This document shows positions 52,420 through 61,973 of a stretch of DNA of 64,000 nucleotides, piece by piece. The DNA is from 66-474 sp963771735. GTDB taxonomy: Bacteria; Pseudomonadota; Gammaproteobacteria; Xanthomonadales; Rhodanobacteraceae. The notes under the pieces are model-generated. The model did no database searches, had not been told where the DNA came from, and saw only the letters and a list, made by a program, of their open reading frames with translations. The position numbers and the translations under genes are program-made. Location: contig CAVYUN010000002.1 in NCBI GenBank assembly GCA_963771735.1, forward strand, positions 992,001 through 1,056,000, given 5' to 3'. The stretch's first letter is position 1; every line of letters starts with the position of its first letter.

Positions 52420-55371
52420 ATGAGACTCGACCGCAGTGAGCTGTCAAAGGCCGTCCAGACGGCCCTTTCGCTGGGAGCCGTCGCTGCTGTGGGTGTTGCC
52501 GGAACTGCCTTCGCGCAGAACGCGACCACGACACAGAACGACCAGAAGAAACCACAAACCCTGCAGACCATCGTGGTCACGGGTTCGCACATTCGCCGCG
52601 TGGACCTGGAGACCGCCAATCCGGTGGTCACCGTCAGCAGCGAGCAGATCCAGCAGAGCGGTGCGGTGACGGTCGGCGACCTGATCCAGCAATTGCCCGC
52701 GGTGACCGGTTCGCCGCAGAACACCCGCGTCAACAACGGTGGCGGCACCGGCGGCACCTTCGCCAGCCTGCGCGGCCTCGGTAGCAGCCGTACCTTGGTG
52801 CTGGTGGACGGCCACCGGGTCGCCAACAACGACCTGAACGTCATTCCGACCGAGATGATCGAGCGGGTCGAGGTGCTGACCGACGGCGGTGCCGTGACCT
52901 ACGGTTCGGACGCGATCGGCGGCGTGGTCAACTTCATCCTGAAGAAGAACTACCAGGGTGCCCAGGCTTCCTTCAATTACGGCATTTCCGACCGCAATGA
53001 TGGCCAGCGCGAAGGCGCCAGCTTCATCTTCGGCCAGACCTCGGACAAGGGCAGCATCATTGCCGGCGTGGACTACAACAAGTTCGACGGCATCTCGTCG
53101 GCCAATCGCGACTATTCCAAGAACGCGTTGTACCTGTACTACGGCAACGTGTATGCGTTCGGTTCGAGCCGTAACCCGTTCGGACGCGCATACCTGTCCA
53201 CGACCGACTCGAACGGGAATCCGGCGACGGCGCCTACCCAAGGCACTTACGGCTGCAGCAGCGTGACCCGCAAGGCGCCGGGCGCCGGCACCGGTCAGTC
53301 GCTCACGGACTATCGCTGCTACACGGGCACTGATTCATACAACTACCAGTTGAAGAACCTGGTCATCACGCCGCAGGAGCGCACCAATGCGTTCTTCCGC
53401 GGTGATTACCAGTTGAGCGACAGCGTCCAGGCCTACATGGACGTGTTCCACAACAGCACCTCGTCGGCTTCCGCGATTGCGCCGCTGCCGTTCGATGCGT
53501 TGAACGACGGCGTGATCATTTCCAAGGACAACATGTACAACCCGTTCGGGGTGGATTTCGGTCCTTCGACCGCCAACACGACGGCAGGCGGTGGCTATGC
53601 CCAGTACCAGTTCCTGACCCGCTGGGTCGCGGCCGGCCAGCGCTCCAGTCATTACTCGTCCACGACCGATCAGGGCATCGTGGGCTTGCGCGGCAGCATC
53701 GGCCAGACCAGCTGGCAATGGGATGCCAACTACAATTATGGCCGCATCAGCACCCTCGCCCAGACGTTCGGCGACCTGATCTACAACAACCAGTTCAAGA
53801 ATGCGCTGGGTCCGTCGATGCTGGTCAACGGTGTGCCCACCTGCGTTTCCACGCCGGGCGACCCGACCACTGCGATCGCGGGATGCACGCCGCTCAACAT
53901 CTTCGACGTGACCGACCCGAGTTCGGTCGCCGTCCAGAAGCAATTCGTGGCCGACCTGTTCACGAACACACTCACCACGTTCCGGTCCTACGGCGTCGAC
54001 GCCAACGGCACGGTGTTCAGCCTGCCCGCCGGTGATGCCCAGCTGGCGATCGGCGCGGACTACCGCAAGCTCTATACCCACAGCGTGGTGGATTATTTGA
54101 CGCAGCTCGATCCGACCACCAACACCTGTTCGGCACCCCAATCGGCGTGCACCACGGCTCTGCAAGGCGGCTACAACGTCAAGGAGGCCTATGCCGAGTT
54201 GTACATCCCGATCCTCAAGGATCTGCCGTTCGTGCGTTCGTTGAACGTGGACGTGGGCGCTCGTTACTCGAAGTACTCGCTGGCCGGCAGCACTTCCAAC
54301 TACAAGCTCTCGGTGGAATACCGTCCGATCGACGACCTGTTGCTGCGCGGCACGGTGCAGGACGTGTTCCGTGCCCCGACCATCGGCAACCTGTTCGCGG
54401 GCCCGACCGGCAATGCGCCGCCGTTCCTGGATCCCTGCATCAACCTGAGCGCGGCACAGTTGGCGGCACACTCCGCGGCCTGCCAGAACGTGCCGGCGAA
54501 CGCTTCGTTCCAGCAATTGCAGAACGGCCTGTCGCAGACCACCGGTATCGTGTCGGGTTCGGTGTTTGCCGGTTATCCGCTGCAGCCAGAACAGGGGCGC
54601 TCCTTCGACTTCGGTGCGGTGTACTCGCCGCACTTCGTCCCGGGCCTGACCCTGCAGGCGGATCTGTGGCGCATCTACCTGAACAACGCGATCACCCAGA
54701 TCGATGCCCAGACGGCAGCCAACATCTGCTTCAGCGACAACACCAGCCCGTTCTGTTCGCTCATCCACCGTCGCGTCAACGGGCAGATCAACTATATTGC
54801 CCAGCCGACGGTCAACATCGGGCGTTTCGATACCCGTGGTCTGGACGTGCAGGCGCAGTACCGCATCCCGCAGGTGTCGTGGTTGCCGGGCCAGTTCACC
54901 CTGGGCCTGCAAGGCACCTACCTGGCGCAGTACGACAACAACGCGGCGCCGGGCGTGGCGGGTGCGGAAACCTTCCATCTGGCCGGGCACTTCTACAAGG
55001 GCTTCGGCTCGTTCCCGCGCGTCCGCGGCCAGCTGTTCGTGAACTGGAACGATGGTCCGTGGGATGCCTCGTGGCGCATGCAGTACATCGGCAGCGAGAC
55101 CATCGGCAGCGCCGATCCCTCGCAGAACGAGACGGCCGACGGTGCCTATCCGCACTACACGATTCCGGTGCCGTCCATCGTGTACAGCTATGCGCAGGTG
55201 GGTTACACGATCCAGCCGATCAACACCCACATCAGCGTCGGCGTGGACAACGTGTTCGACAAGCAGCCGCCGCTGTTCTACCAGACCAGCGTGATCAACG
55301 CCAACACCGACGTGAACACGTATGACACAGTGGGCCGCTTCTACTGGGCCAAGGCAACCGTCAAGTTCTGA
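52420..55371 (+). CDS. TonB-dependent outer-membrane receptor
   Basis: This 983-residue receptor has a signal peptide (AVQTALSLGAVAAVGVAGTAFAQ), a short Thr/Gln linker, a TonB-box-like LQTIVVTGSHI, and a plug domain (TVGDLIQQLPAVTGSP; SLRGLGSSRTLVLVDGHRV; ERVEVLTDGGAVTYGSDAIGG). A large beta-barrel ends in the expected aromatic residue (YWAKATVKF). The ATG has GGAGAG at good spacing. The ligand is unknown; no siderophore genes adjoin it. Its neighbours are sulfotransferases and 2OG oxygenases, an arrangement I recall from other Xanthomonadales and sphingomonads, so it may be either a client or a partner of those enzymes. A strong terminator follows. Confidence 0.95.
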   Translation: MRLDRSELSKAVQTALSLGAVAAVGVAGTAFAQNATTTQNDQKKPQTLQTIVVTGSHIRRVDLETANPVVTVSSEQIQQSGAVTVGDLIQQLPAVTGSPQNTRVNNGGGTGGTFASLRGLGSSRTLVLVDGHRVANNDLNVIPTEMIERVEVLTDGGAVTYGSDAIGGVVNFILKKNYQGAQASFNYGISDRNDGQREGASFIFGQTSDKGSIIAGVDYNKFDGISSANRDYSKNALYLYYGNVYAFGSSRNPFGRAYLSTTDSNGNPATAPTQGTYGCSSVTRKAPGAGTGQSLTDYRCYTGTDSYNYQLKNLVITPQERTNAFFRGDYQLSDSVQAYMDVFHNSTSSASAIAPLPFDALNDGVIISKDNMYNPFGVDFGPSTANTTAGGGYAQYQFLTRWVAAGQRSSHYSSTTDQGIVGLRGSIGQTSWQWDANYNYGRISTLAQTFGDLIYNNQFKNALGPSMLVNGVPTCVSTPGDPTTAIAGCTPLNIFDVTDPSSVAVQKQFVADLFTNTLTTFRSYGVDANGTVFSLPAGDAQLAIGADYRKLYTHSVVDYLTQLDPTTNTCSAPQSACTTALQGGYNVKEAYAELYIPILKDLPFVRSLNVDVGARYSKYSLAGSTSNYKLSVEYRPIDDLLLRGTVQDVFRAPTIGNLFAGPTGNAPPFLDPCINLSAAQLAAHSAACQNVPANASFQQLQNGLSQTTGIVSGSVFAGYPLQPEQGRSFDFGAVYSPHFVPGLTLQADLWRIYLNNAITQIDAQTAANICFSDNTSPFCSLIHRRVNGQINYIAQPTVNIGRFDTRGLDVQAQYRIPQVSWLPGQFTLGLQGTYLAQYDNNAAPGVAGAETFHLAGHFYKGFGSFPRVRGQLFVNWNDGPWDASWRMQYIGSETIGSADPSQNETADGAYPHYTIPVPSIVYSYAQVGYTIQPINTHISVGVDNVFDKQPPLFYQTSVINANTDVNTYDTVGRFYWAKATVKF

Positions 55372-55398
55372 TCAGGCGATTGCGTTGCAGTAAAATTC

Positions 55399-55430
55399 GG
55401 CCGCGCGGTGCACACCGCGCGGCCTTTTTT
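55399..55430 (+). terminator. Rho-independent terminator after the TonB-dependent receptor
   Basis: A perfect 12-bp GC stem (GGCCGCGCGGTG / CACCGCGCGGCC) with a two-base CA loop, in practice opening to a larger loop, is followed by six T. It lies 28 bases after the receptor stop. Confidence 0.92.
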
Positions 55431-55471
55431 ATCCGCAGTCACAAGAACTTGCAAATCCCTACTGGATTTAC

Positions 55472-57328
55472 ATGATGCAGGAACCCACCGATTACGCCAC
55501 GACCGTTTCCACGGGCGATTTCCTGGGGGCTTTCAAGCGCGGACGGCTCGCGGATGCGGTGAGCTTGGCGCGCCAACGTCTCTGTATCCAACCCGGCGAC
55601 GCGACGGCCGCCAACGTACTGGGGCTGAGCCTGCTGCATCAACGCAAACCGGGAGAAGCGGCGGTCGTTTTCCGCGATCTGGTTCGGCGGAATCCCGGGG
55701 AAGCATCGTTCTGGGGCAACCTGGGAACGGCATTGCGTGCCGATGGACGCCTTGCCGAAGCCGAGGACGCCTACGGGAAAGCCTTGCAACTTCGCCCCGA
55801 TGATCCGCAGGCCCTCGCGAACCTTGGATTTCTCAACGTGGAATCCAAGCGCGTGGTCAGGGCCAGGGATTTGCTGTTGGCGTCGCTCCGATTGCAACCG
55901 GCAGATGCGGAGGTGCGCATTTACGCTTCGCAAATGTGCCTGGAATGCGGCGACGAGACCCAGGCCAGGCAGTTGCTGCGCGATTGGGGCACGTGGCAAG
56001 CTGGACTGGATGGCGTGTTGCGCGTCGAGCTGGCGGCATTGCTGTTGCGGCTTGGCCGGGACGCCGATGGCGAAACGCTGTTGCGCGCCCAGCTGGGGGA
56101 CCCCGGCACCGGTGATGTCGCGCGCGCGCGCCTGATCCTGGTTCTCGAGCGGTTCAATCGCCTTGATGAAGCACGTGCGCTTCGGGACGAATTGCCGGAT
56201 CCGGAGTGCGTGCCCGATCCCGCGTTGCGCGAGGAAATCCTCGAAGCCAATGCGATGCTGGCATCACGCACGGGCGACGTTCCGCGCGCCCGTGCACTGC
56301 TGGCATCGCTCGATACCCGTGCTTCCTCCGGCAGCCGCAAAGAGGTGGACCGGTGGTTCCTGCTCGCTAAATGGTGCGATCAGCTCGGCGACTACCCTGC
56401 GTGCATGGACTATCTGCGGCGCGCCCACGAGGGCCAGATGAAGGTTGCCGTGCAACTTGTTCCGGAACTGGCCGAGCCGAGCGCGAATCCGCTTAACATC
56501 ATCGACTTCTACGTCACGGCTGAACAACGGCAGGCATGGAAGCCGGTTGACGCGCCGACCGTCGAGGATTCACCGGTGTTCGTGCTCGGGTTTCCGCGTT
56601 CCGGCACGACCATGCTCGAGCAGATGCTGGATGCACATCCAGGGCTGGTATCGATGGACGAACGTCCATTCGTGCAGCGTGTGGTAGAGCGCATGCAGGC
56701 GATGGGCATGGATTACCCGGAACAGCTTGGCGAACTCGACTCCGAACGCTGTTCCGAATTGCGCGACCACTACTGGCGGTCGGTGCGCGAGGTCGTCACG
56801 CTGCAACCAGGACAGCGGCTGGTGGACAAGAATCCATTGACCATGTTGCGATTGCCCCTGTTGGTGCGGCTGTTCCCGCGGGCCAAGGTCATTTTCGTCG
56901 TGCGCCATCCCTGCGACGTGGTGTTGAGCAACTACATGCAGCACTTCAATGCGCCCGCCTATGTCGCCCTTTGCTCGACAATGTCAAGGCTCGCGGCAGG
57001 CTACGCTGCCGCGATGAAGTTCTGGAACGAACATGTTGCGTTGCTGCAGCCAGATGTGTTCGAGTGGCGCTACGAAGCCGCTATCGCCGATTTCGATGGC
57101 ATGGTCACCAATATTGGTGCGTTCCTGGAGCTGGAAGAGATTGGTCCGTTGCGCGATTTCAGCGAGCACGCCCGGCGCAAGGGTTACATTGGCACGCCGA
57201 GTTACGCGCAGGTCGTGCAACCGGTGTATGCCAGTTCGATCGGGCGCTGGCGACACTATCGCGATGCGTTCGAACCCCTTCTGCCGGTCTTGCGGCCGGT
57301 AATGGAGCACTGGGGTTACGAGGCCTGA
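55472..57328 (+). CDS. TPR-containing sulfotransferase (copy 2)
   Basis: This 618-residue protein is the longest of three related copies. N-terminal TPR units cover about residues 15-340 (for example RQRLCIQPGDATAANVLG and YGKALQLRPDDPQALANLG). The sulfotransferase domain carries the PAPS loop VLGFPRSGTTMLEQMLDAH near 370 and the second motif FVVRHPCDVVLSNYMQHF near 473. As in the other copies, ERPF/GEL-type residues after the first loop resemble tyrosylprotein sulfotransferases. The start is one of two adjacent ATGs. It lies seven bases before a prolyl-hydroxylase-like gene and is surely cotranscribed with it. Confidence 0.9.
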   Translation: MMQEPTDYATTVSTGDFLGAFKRGRLADAVSLARQRLCIQPGDATAANVLGLSLLHQRKPGEAAVVFRDLVRRNPGEASFWGNLGTALRADGRLAEAEDAYGKALQLRPDDPQALANLGFLNVESKRVVRARDLLLASLRLQPADAEVRIYASQMCLECGDETQARQLLRDWGTWQAGLDGVLRVELAALLLRLGRDADGETLLRAQLGDPGTGDVARARLILVLERFNRLDEARALRDELPDPECVPDPALREEILEANAMLASRTGDVPRARALLASLDTRASSGSRKEVDRWFLLAKWCDQLGDYPACMDYLRRAHEGQMKVAVQLVPELAEPSANPLNIIDFYVTAEQRQAWKPVDAPTVEDSPVFVLGFPRSGTTMLEQMLDAHPGLVSMDERPFVQRVVERMQAMGMDYPEQLGELDSERCSELRDHYWRSVREVVTLQPGQRLVDKNPLTMLRLPLLVRLFPRAKVIFVVRHPCDVVLSNYMQHFNAPAYVALCSTMSRLAAGYAAAMKFWNEHVALLQPDVFEWRYEAAIADFDGMVTNIGAFLELEEIGPLRDFSEHARRKGYIGTPSYAQVVQPVYASSIGRWRHYRDAFEPLLPVLRPVMEHWGYEA

Positions 57329-57335
57329 GTGGATC

Positions 57336-57926
57336 ATGGAAATTGCCGATTCCGGGATCATGCTGCGCGACTACGTCCACTGGTACGACGACGCGCTGCC
57401 GCACGCCTTCTGCGACCACCTGATCGACGCCTTCCACGGCACCCAGGCCATGCATGTCCAACGCGAGCAAGGCTGGCGGGCGGGGCTCGAGGATAGCGCG
57501 TGGACGGAACTCGACCTTTCGGCAATGGCGGACGATGCCCTGAAGGGTTTTTTCCGCGCGAGCATCGATGAATACCTCGATCGCTACAACAGCGCGCTGA
57601 AGTTGCCGATTCCCGTGCCGCGATCGCCCATGCTGGCCGAACTGCGCATGAAGCGGTATCGCCCAGGAACCGGGGAAGCGTTCCAGCTGCATTTCGATTC
57701 GATCAACGAAGTCGCGAACCGCTACCTGGTGTTCCTCTGGTATTTGAACGATGTCGCCGACGGCGGCGAGACCGAATTTCCGCGCCTCGGGATCAAGGTG
57801 GCGCCGCAGGCCGGACGGTTGCTGATGTTTCCGCCGTACTGGATGTATCAACATGCCGGCCTGCCGCCCCTGTCGGGCGACAAATACATCCTCTCCACAT
57901 ACATGCTTTTTCCCGGCGATCACTGA
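57336..57926 (+). CDS. 2OG-Fe(II) oxygenase, prolyl-4-hydroxylase-like (copy A)
   Basis: This 196-residue double-stranded beta-helix dioxygenase carries the iron triad His119-x-Asp121 in QLHFDS and His173 in QHAG, with the 2-oxoglutarate lysine at 183 in GDKYI. FLWYLND and GGETEFP are typical of collagen-type prolyl-4-hydroxylases and their bacterial relatives. It would hydroxylate an amino-acid side chain of a peptide or protein, using O2 and 2-oxoglutarate in the cytoplasm. It follows sulfotransferase copy 2 by seven bases. A close paralogue lies 1.9 kb away on the other strand. An alternative start is the ATG at 57357. Confidence 0.92.
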   Translation: MEIADSGIMLRDYVHWYDDALPHAFCDHLIDAFHGTQAMHVQREQGWRAGLEDSAWTELDLSAMADDALKGFFRASIDEYLDRYNSALKLPIPVPRSPMLAELRMKRYRPGTGEAFQLHFDSINEVANRYLVFLWYLNDVADGGETEFPRLGIKVAPQAGRLLMFPPYWMYQHAGLPPLSGDKYILSTYMLFPGDH

Positions 57927-57965
57927 ACCATGCCTCGTCCGGGAGATGCTTACCGTCAAGTGCGG

Positions 57966-59777
57966 TCAGGCAGGTACGACGTCGAAGGCAATCGTCAGTC
58001 GTGTGGCGCCGGGCGGGCCTTCGAAGGGGACCGTGCCGTGCCACATGTAGGATGGGAAAAGCACAAGCAGTCCGGGTTGCGGCTTGACGAAATGTTCGGC
58101 GGCCAACGGTGGTTGCGTTGGCATACCCGGCTGGCCGAACTGAATCCATCCAGCGTGGCCGGCATCGTCGTCGAGCGTCGGCAGTTCAATGTAACAGGCC
58201 GAGGACAGCCAGCCGTCCGGGTGGACATGGTTCACATGGTGGCCGTGAGGGCGCAGGCGCACCGACCACGCCCCGCTCAGCCGGTAGGCGCCGGTGTTGC
58301 GCCTTTGCCAGATCTCTTCCCCAGCAGCGATGGCCGCCATGTAGCGGCGGATGGGGCCGTCGATGGCCTGAGCGAACGCTTTCACGGCGGCGTCTTCCAC
58401 GCGATCGAAGCGCAAATCCACCTGTGAGCCACCACGCAATGACTGGAAAGTCGGGTGCGCGTGATGGACATGGAGTCGGCCGAGACCGGCCGCCAGATCG
58501 GCGAGATAATGCTCCAGATCGGGCCAACCCTCCGGTGTATCGATCAGCATTGGCATTACGCAGCGGTAATCGTAGAGCCTCCGGTAACGGGGATCGCCAA
58601 GCAGTCGCCATGTGACTGCCTGCAACGCAAGGGCATGGCAATCATTGGGATCCGTGCGATTGAGTTGCTCGGCGATGCGGGACGCTTCCTCCGTTCTGCC
58701 CATGCCCAGGAGCGCCGAGCAACAGGCAGCCAGGGCGACCTTGTTTTCAGGGGCCTGCCGGAGCGCTTGCTGCGCATAAGCGAGTGCTTGCGCTGTGTCA
58801 CATTTGACCGCCGCCTGCGCGATGGCAATGCAGACATCAAGTGAGTTGCCGGAAACTTTCAGGGACCTGCATTGGAGCATTTCAGCCACCGCGCGTTCTG
58901 GCTGCTGCGCTCCTTCCAGAAGTCTGCCTTTTGCTATGCGCAAACCGTCGAGATCCGGTCGCTTGCGAAGTGCGGCATCGATTTCAGCGGTGGCCAAGTC
59001 GATATCACCGGTGTTCATCCACAACAATTCGCCGAGGTTGACGTGGGCGGTGATGTAATCGGGACGTGCCCTAACTGCTATGCGCAACTCCTCGACTGCT
59101 TCGTTGAGCCGATTCTGTGCTATCAGCGCGCGGGCCAGCACGAAGTGAGCTTCCGGAGGCGCGTTCCCGTGGGCCAGCGCGGCGCGGGAGACCTGCTCGG
59201 CGCGCCGGAGATCCCCGCACTCAACCAAAGCTGCGGCATGGCCGATTTGTCCATGCAAGTTGGAAGGTGATAGTCGCAGCAATCCTTCGAAAGTGCGGGC
59301 CGCTGCCTCGGAATCCCCGAGCGCCATCAACGTCTGCCCTTTGAGCATCAGGAGTTCCGGCGTCCGGACGCCCTTCTTGATATAACCGTCCACAAGGGCG
59401 AGTGCTTCATGCGGTCGTTGTCGTTGCAGCAGCAGGTAACCCAGGTTGAGCGCGGCCGGGAGGTGGTCATGGCGCAGCGCAAGGGCCTGTCTGAACGACT
59501 GTTCCGCCTCATCAAGCCTTCCTAAGCGCAGCATGATTTCACCGTGCAGTCCATGTGCCGGTGCCCTGCTGGAGTCGAGCATCAATGTCTTGCGCAGCGA
59601 TTTGAGCGCTTCATCCAGGTTGCCTGCTTCGAACTGCAGGCCGGACATAAACCAGTGCGCGTCAGCCGATGCGGGGTGGGTCTGCACGACGCGCGCGATG
59701 ACCGCATGCGCGGCGGCGCGCTTGCCTTCGCGCAGCAATTGCGCTGCGTGGCGCAACTCGTTGGCGGTTAGGGACAT
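57966..59777 (-). CDS. TPR protein fused to a 2OG-Fe(II) oxygenase domain
   Basis: This 603-residue protein has ten or so tetratricopeptide repeats (about 1-390, e.g. AAAHAVIARVVQTHPASADAHW and EQSFRQALALRHDHLPAALNL). The C-terminal domain, from about residue 450, resembles the putative 2OG-Fe(II) oxygenase family PF13759. The first metal-site strand is NHVHPDGWLSSACYIELP, the distal histidine is in FPSYMWHGTVPF and the 2OG arginine in GATRLTIAFD. The TPR part should present a protein substrate. The ATG at 59777 is used; the frame extends 34 codons further upstream without protein-like sequence. It is convergent with oxygenase copy A and follows copy B on the same strand. Confidence 0.85.
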   Translation of the reverse strand: MSLTANELRHAAQLLREGKRAAAHAVIARVVQTHPASADAHWFMSGLQFEAGNLDEALKSLRKTLMLDSSRAPAHGLHGEIMLRLGRLDEAEQSFRQALALRHDHLPAALNLGYLLLQRQRPHEALALVDGYIKKGVRTPELLMLKGQTLMALGDSEAAARTFEGLLRLSPSNLHGQIGHAAALVECGDLRRAEQVSRAALAHGNAPPEAHFVLARALIAQNRLNEAVEELRIAVRARPDYITAHVNLGELLWMNTGDIDLATAEIDAALRKRPDLDGLRIAKGRLLEGAQQPERAVAEMLQCRSLKVSGNSLDVCIAIAQAAVKCDTAQALAYAQQALRQAPENKVALAACCSALLGMGRTEEASRIAEQLNRTDPNDCHALALQAVTWRLLGDPRYRRLYDYRCVMPMLIDTPEGWPDLEHYLADLAAGLGRLHVHHAHPTFQSLRGGSQVDLRFDRVEDAAVKAFAQAIDGPIRRYMAAIAAGEEIWQRRNTGAYRLSGAWSVRLRPHGHHVNHVHPDGWLSSACYIELPTLDDDAGHAGWIQFGQPGMPTQPPLAAEHFVKPQPGLLVLFPSYMWHGTVPFEGPPGATRLTIAFDVVPA

Positions 59778-59817
59778 GATCGTGTAGCGAAAATCAGTGG
59801 TTACCGTTGATGATGCG

Positions 59818-60429
59818 CTAAAACAGCATGTAGGTGGAAATGATGTACTTGTCGTTGGATCGCGGTGGAAGTCCCGCATGCTGGAACATCCAGTATGGCG
59901 GGAACATCAGCAACCGTCCGGCCCGCGCCGCGATTTTCAGGCCCAGATCAGGGAACTCGGTTTCACCACCGTTCGTGACGTCATTCAGATACCACAGGAA
60001 GACGAGATAACGGTTGGAGGTGTAATCCAACGAATCGAAATGAGGCTGGAACTGGTCGCTTTCCTCGACAACATAGCGCTTGATCCTCAGATCCTCCATA
60101 CGCACGCGGAACGGAACCTCGAGCGTCAATTGCAGATCGGTGTTGTAGCGAGCGAGGTATTCCTTGATGTGATCGTGGAAGTATCTTTGCAGCGAGGTGT
60201 CGCCCGTCTTGCTGACGTTGAGCTCGGTCCAGGCACTCGCTTCGAGCGATTTCATGTGCCCCCGGCCGTTGCGTGCCTGGTACGCGGAGAGCTGGTCGAA
60301 TGACTCGATCATGCGCTTGCAGAAGGCGGGATCGAGCGCCTCGTCATACGCTCTCACGAATCGGGTCATGTCCCGCATATCTTCGCTTCGAAGCGGATTG
60401 CAATCGGCCAGCGGCGACATGCGGGTCAA
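59818..60429 (-). CDS. 2OG-Fe(II) oxygenase, prolyl-4-hydroxylase-like (copy B)
   Basis: This 203-residue paralogue of copy A has iron ligands His130-x-Asp132 in QPHFDS and His184 in QHAG, and the 2OG lysine at 194 in NDKYI. From His130 to the end, 58 of 74 residues match copy A by my count, so the duplication is recent or conserved under selection. The start overlaps the stop of the TPR/beta-hydroxylase-like gene as ATGA; an internal ATG at MTRFVRAYDEALD would be an alternative. It lies just upstream of the TPR-oxygenase fusion gene. The triad looks intact, so it should be active. Confidence 0.92.
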   Translation of the reverse strand: MTRMSPLADCNPLRSEDMRDMTRFVRAYDEALDPAFCKRMIESFDQLSAYQARNGRGHMKSLEASAWTELNVSKTGDTSLQRYFHDHIKEYLARYNTDLQLTLEVPFRVRMEDLRIKRYVVEESDQFQPHFDSLDYTSNRYLVFLWYLNDVTNGGETEFPDLGLKIAARAGRLLMFPPYWMFQHAGLPPRSNDKYIISTYMLF

Positions 60430-61742
60430 GACAGTTCGTACAACTTGGTGTCGAAATCAACCGCCACGGCGGTCACTGCTTCGATGGCCTTTCGCTCGAG
60501 CGGGGAGAGCCCGGGATGCCAGACCTCGAGCGTGACGACACGGGCCGTGCCATCCAAAGAATGGTTTGCGAATGTGTATCCGAAGGTCGAATCGAAGACG
60601 ACAGCGTGGGACGGTCGCAGTACCACGCGTTCACCGCCCACTTCGATCATGGCATCGACGCTGTCGGACAACGCGATGGCTACCGAAATCCTCGAGTTGG
60701 TGCGGCCGAATCGCAACGGAACCTGATCGCCCTTGGCGAGCTGGATGACTTCCGCGTCCGGGCCGTGCCACGGGATGCGCACCAACGGCGTTTCTTCGAG
60801 CGCGGCCACCAGTTGCGGGGCATTGTTCCTGGCATTTTCCATCAGCGTCCCGTGCTGATAGACGAGTATGCGCTGCGGCGTCTCGTTTTTGGAGGCGGGC
60901 GCCTGGTCCTCCCCAAGCAGATTCTTGAGGCTGAACGGGCTGGTCGTCGGTGCGGCCATGGCGTTCGCACAGGTATCCACTTCAGGACCCAGCCCTGCGA
61001 TGCGCACGGTACATGCAGCCAGCCATGGCAATGATGCTTCGTCCGGGAAAGGTCCGGCTCCCAGCGCGGGCACGTAAAGGAAGGAAGGCTTCTGCCGCGG
61101 GTCCCCGGGGGCTTCGGGTGTTTCGTGCAGGTAAATCGCCACGGTCCGATCGACCCGGTCCAGTGCTCCATCGCTTGCATCATCCCGTAACGGCCGCAAG
61201 GCATCGTCGAACAGCGCCCGGCGGCCTCTGATGACGAACTCCATGGCATGCTTCACGAGCCCGCGCAAGCCAGGCTCCGTCGTGTCGTCGTCCAGCCACT
61301 GCCCCGCCCCCTGAGCGTCGAGTATTGCGTGGAAGTAATGCAGAAGCGCGAGATCGGGACGCTGGTCGTTCTCCAGTACGTTGGCCAACATCAGGCGCGC
61401 GGAGGGCCGACGGGTTCCGCTCAATTCCACCGCGCGCTCAAGCACATAGCGGGCAGCATCGGGGCGGTCGCCGGCGCGGTAGGCCGCACCCAATTCCAGC
61501 AGCATGTCCGGGTCGTCACGGTTGGTTTCGAGCGCGCGCGACAGCAACTCCACGGCTTCGCCCGGACGGCCCTGCGCGAGTGCGGCATTGGCCAGAAACC
61601 GCAATGCTTCGGGAAATGCCGGGTTTTCGGCCAGGATGCTCCGATAGACCCGTTCGGCGTCGTGCAGTCGCCCCTGGTTGACGTGTTCGCGTGCGGCGGC
61701 GAGTTCCGTCGTCACGCGCGGCATGGAGGGGGTTGCAGGCAT
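60426..61742 (-). CDS. TPR protein with aspartyl-beta-hydroxylase-like domain lacking iron histidines
   Basis: This 438-residue protein has three to four TPR units (about 5-150) and then a C-terminal domain. Its second half follows the aspartyl/asparaginyl beta-hydroxylase pattern: FGRTNSRISVAIAL for the RLRMHLGL strand, HAVVFDSTFGYTFANHS for the FDDSFEHEVW strand, and ARVVTLEVWHPGLSPLE for the VDVWHPEL end. The two iron histidines of that family are replaced by Ala355 and Tyr389 in my hand alignment, while the 2OG-binding Arg401 remains. It may therefore be a non-catalytic substrate-binding or scaffold protein. It is coupled to oxygenase copy B. The alignment is from memory and should be treated as tentative. 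Confidence 0.75.
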   Translation of the reverse strand: MPATPSMPRVTTELAAAREHVNQGRLHDAERVYRSILAENPAFPEALRFLANAALAQGRPGEAVELLSRALETNRDDPDMLLELGAAYRAGDRPDAARYVLERAVELSGTRRPSARLMLANVLENDQRPDLALLHYFHAILDAQGAGQWLDDDTTEPGLRGLVKHAMEFVIRGRRALFDDALRPLRDDASDGALDRVDRTVAIYLHETPEAPGDPRQKPSFLYVPALGAGPFPDEASLPWLAACTVRIAGLGPEVDTCANAMAAPTTSPFSLKNLLGEDQAPASKNETPQRILVYQHGTLMENARNNAPQLVAALEETPLVRIPWHGPDAEVIQLAKGDQVPLRFGRTNSRISVAIALSDSVDAMIEVGGERVVLRPSHAVVFDSTFGYTFANHSLDGTARVVTLEVWHPGLSPLERKAIEAVTAVAVDFDTKLYELS

Positions 61743-61973
61743 GGGCGGAAGCCGCTCGAAGCGGTGGCGGAACGGTCATGAGCGAACAGACATGGCAGCG
61801 GCCGCCGCTTCGCGTACGCCACGTACTGCCGCGGCATCGTAACAAGCGGATGAGGGGGGCGCAAGCACGTCACGACAAGGCATGCGGTCATTCGTACAAT
61901 GGCCGATCCCGACAATCGGTGTGGCCATGGAGATCGAAAAGGACAATCGCGTGCACGGCAGTCCGGGTAAAGC

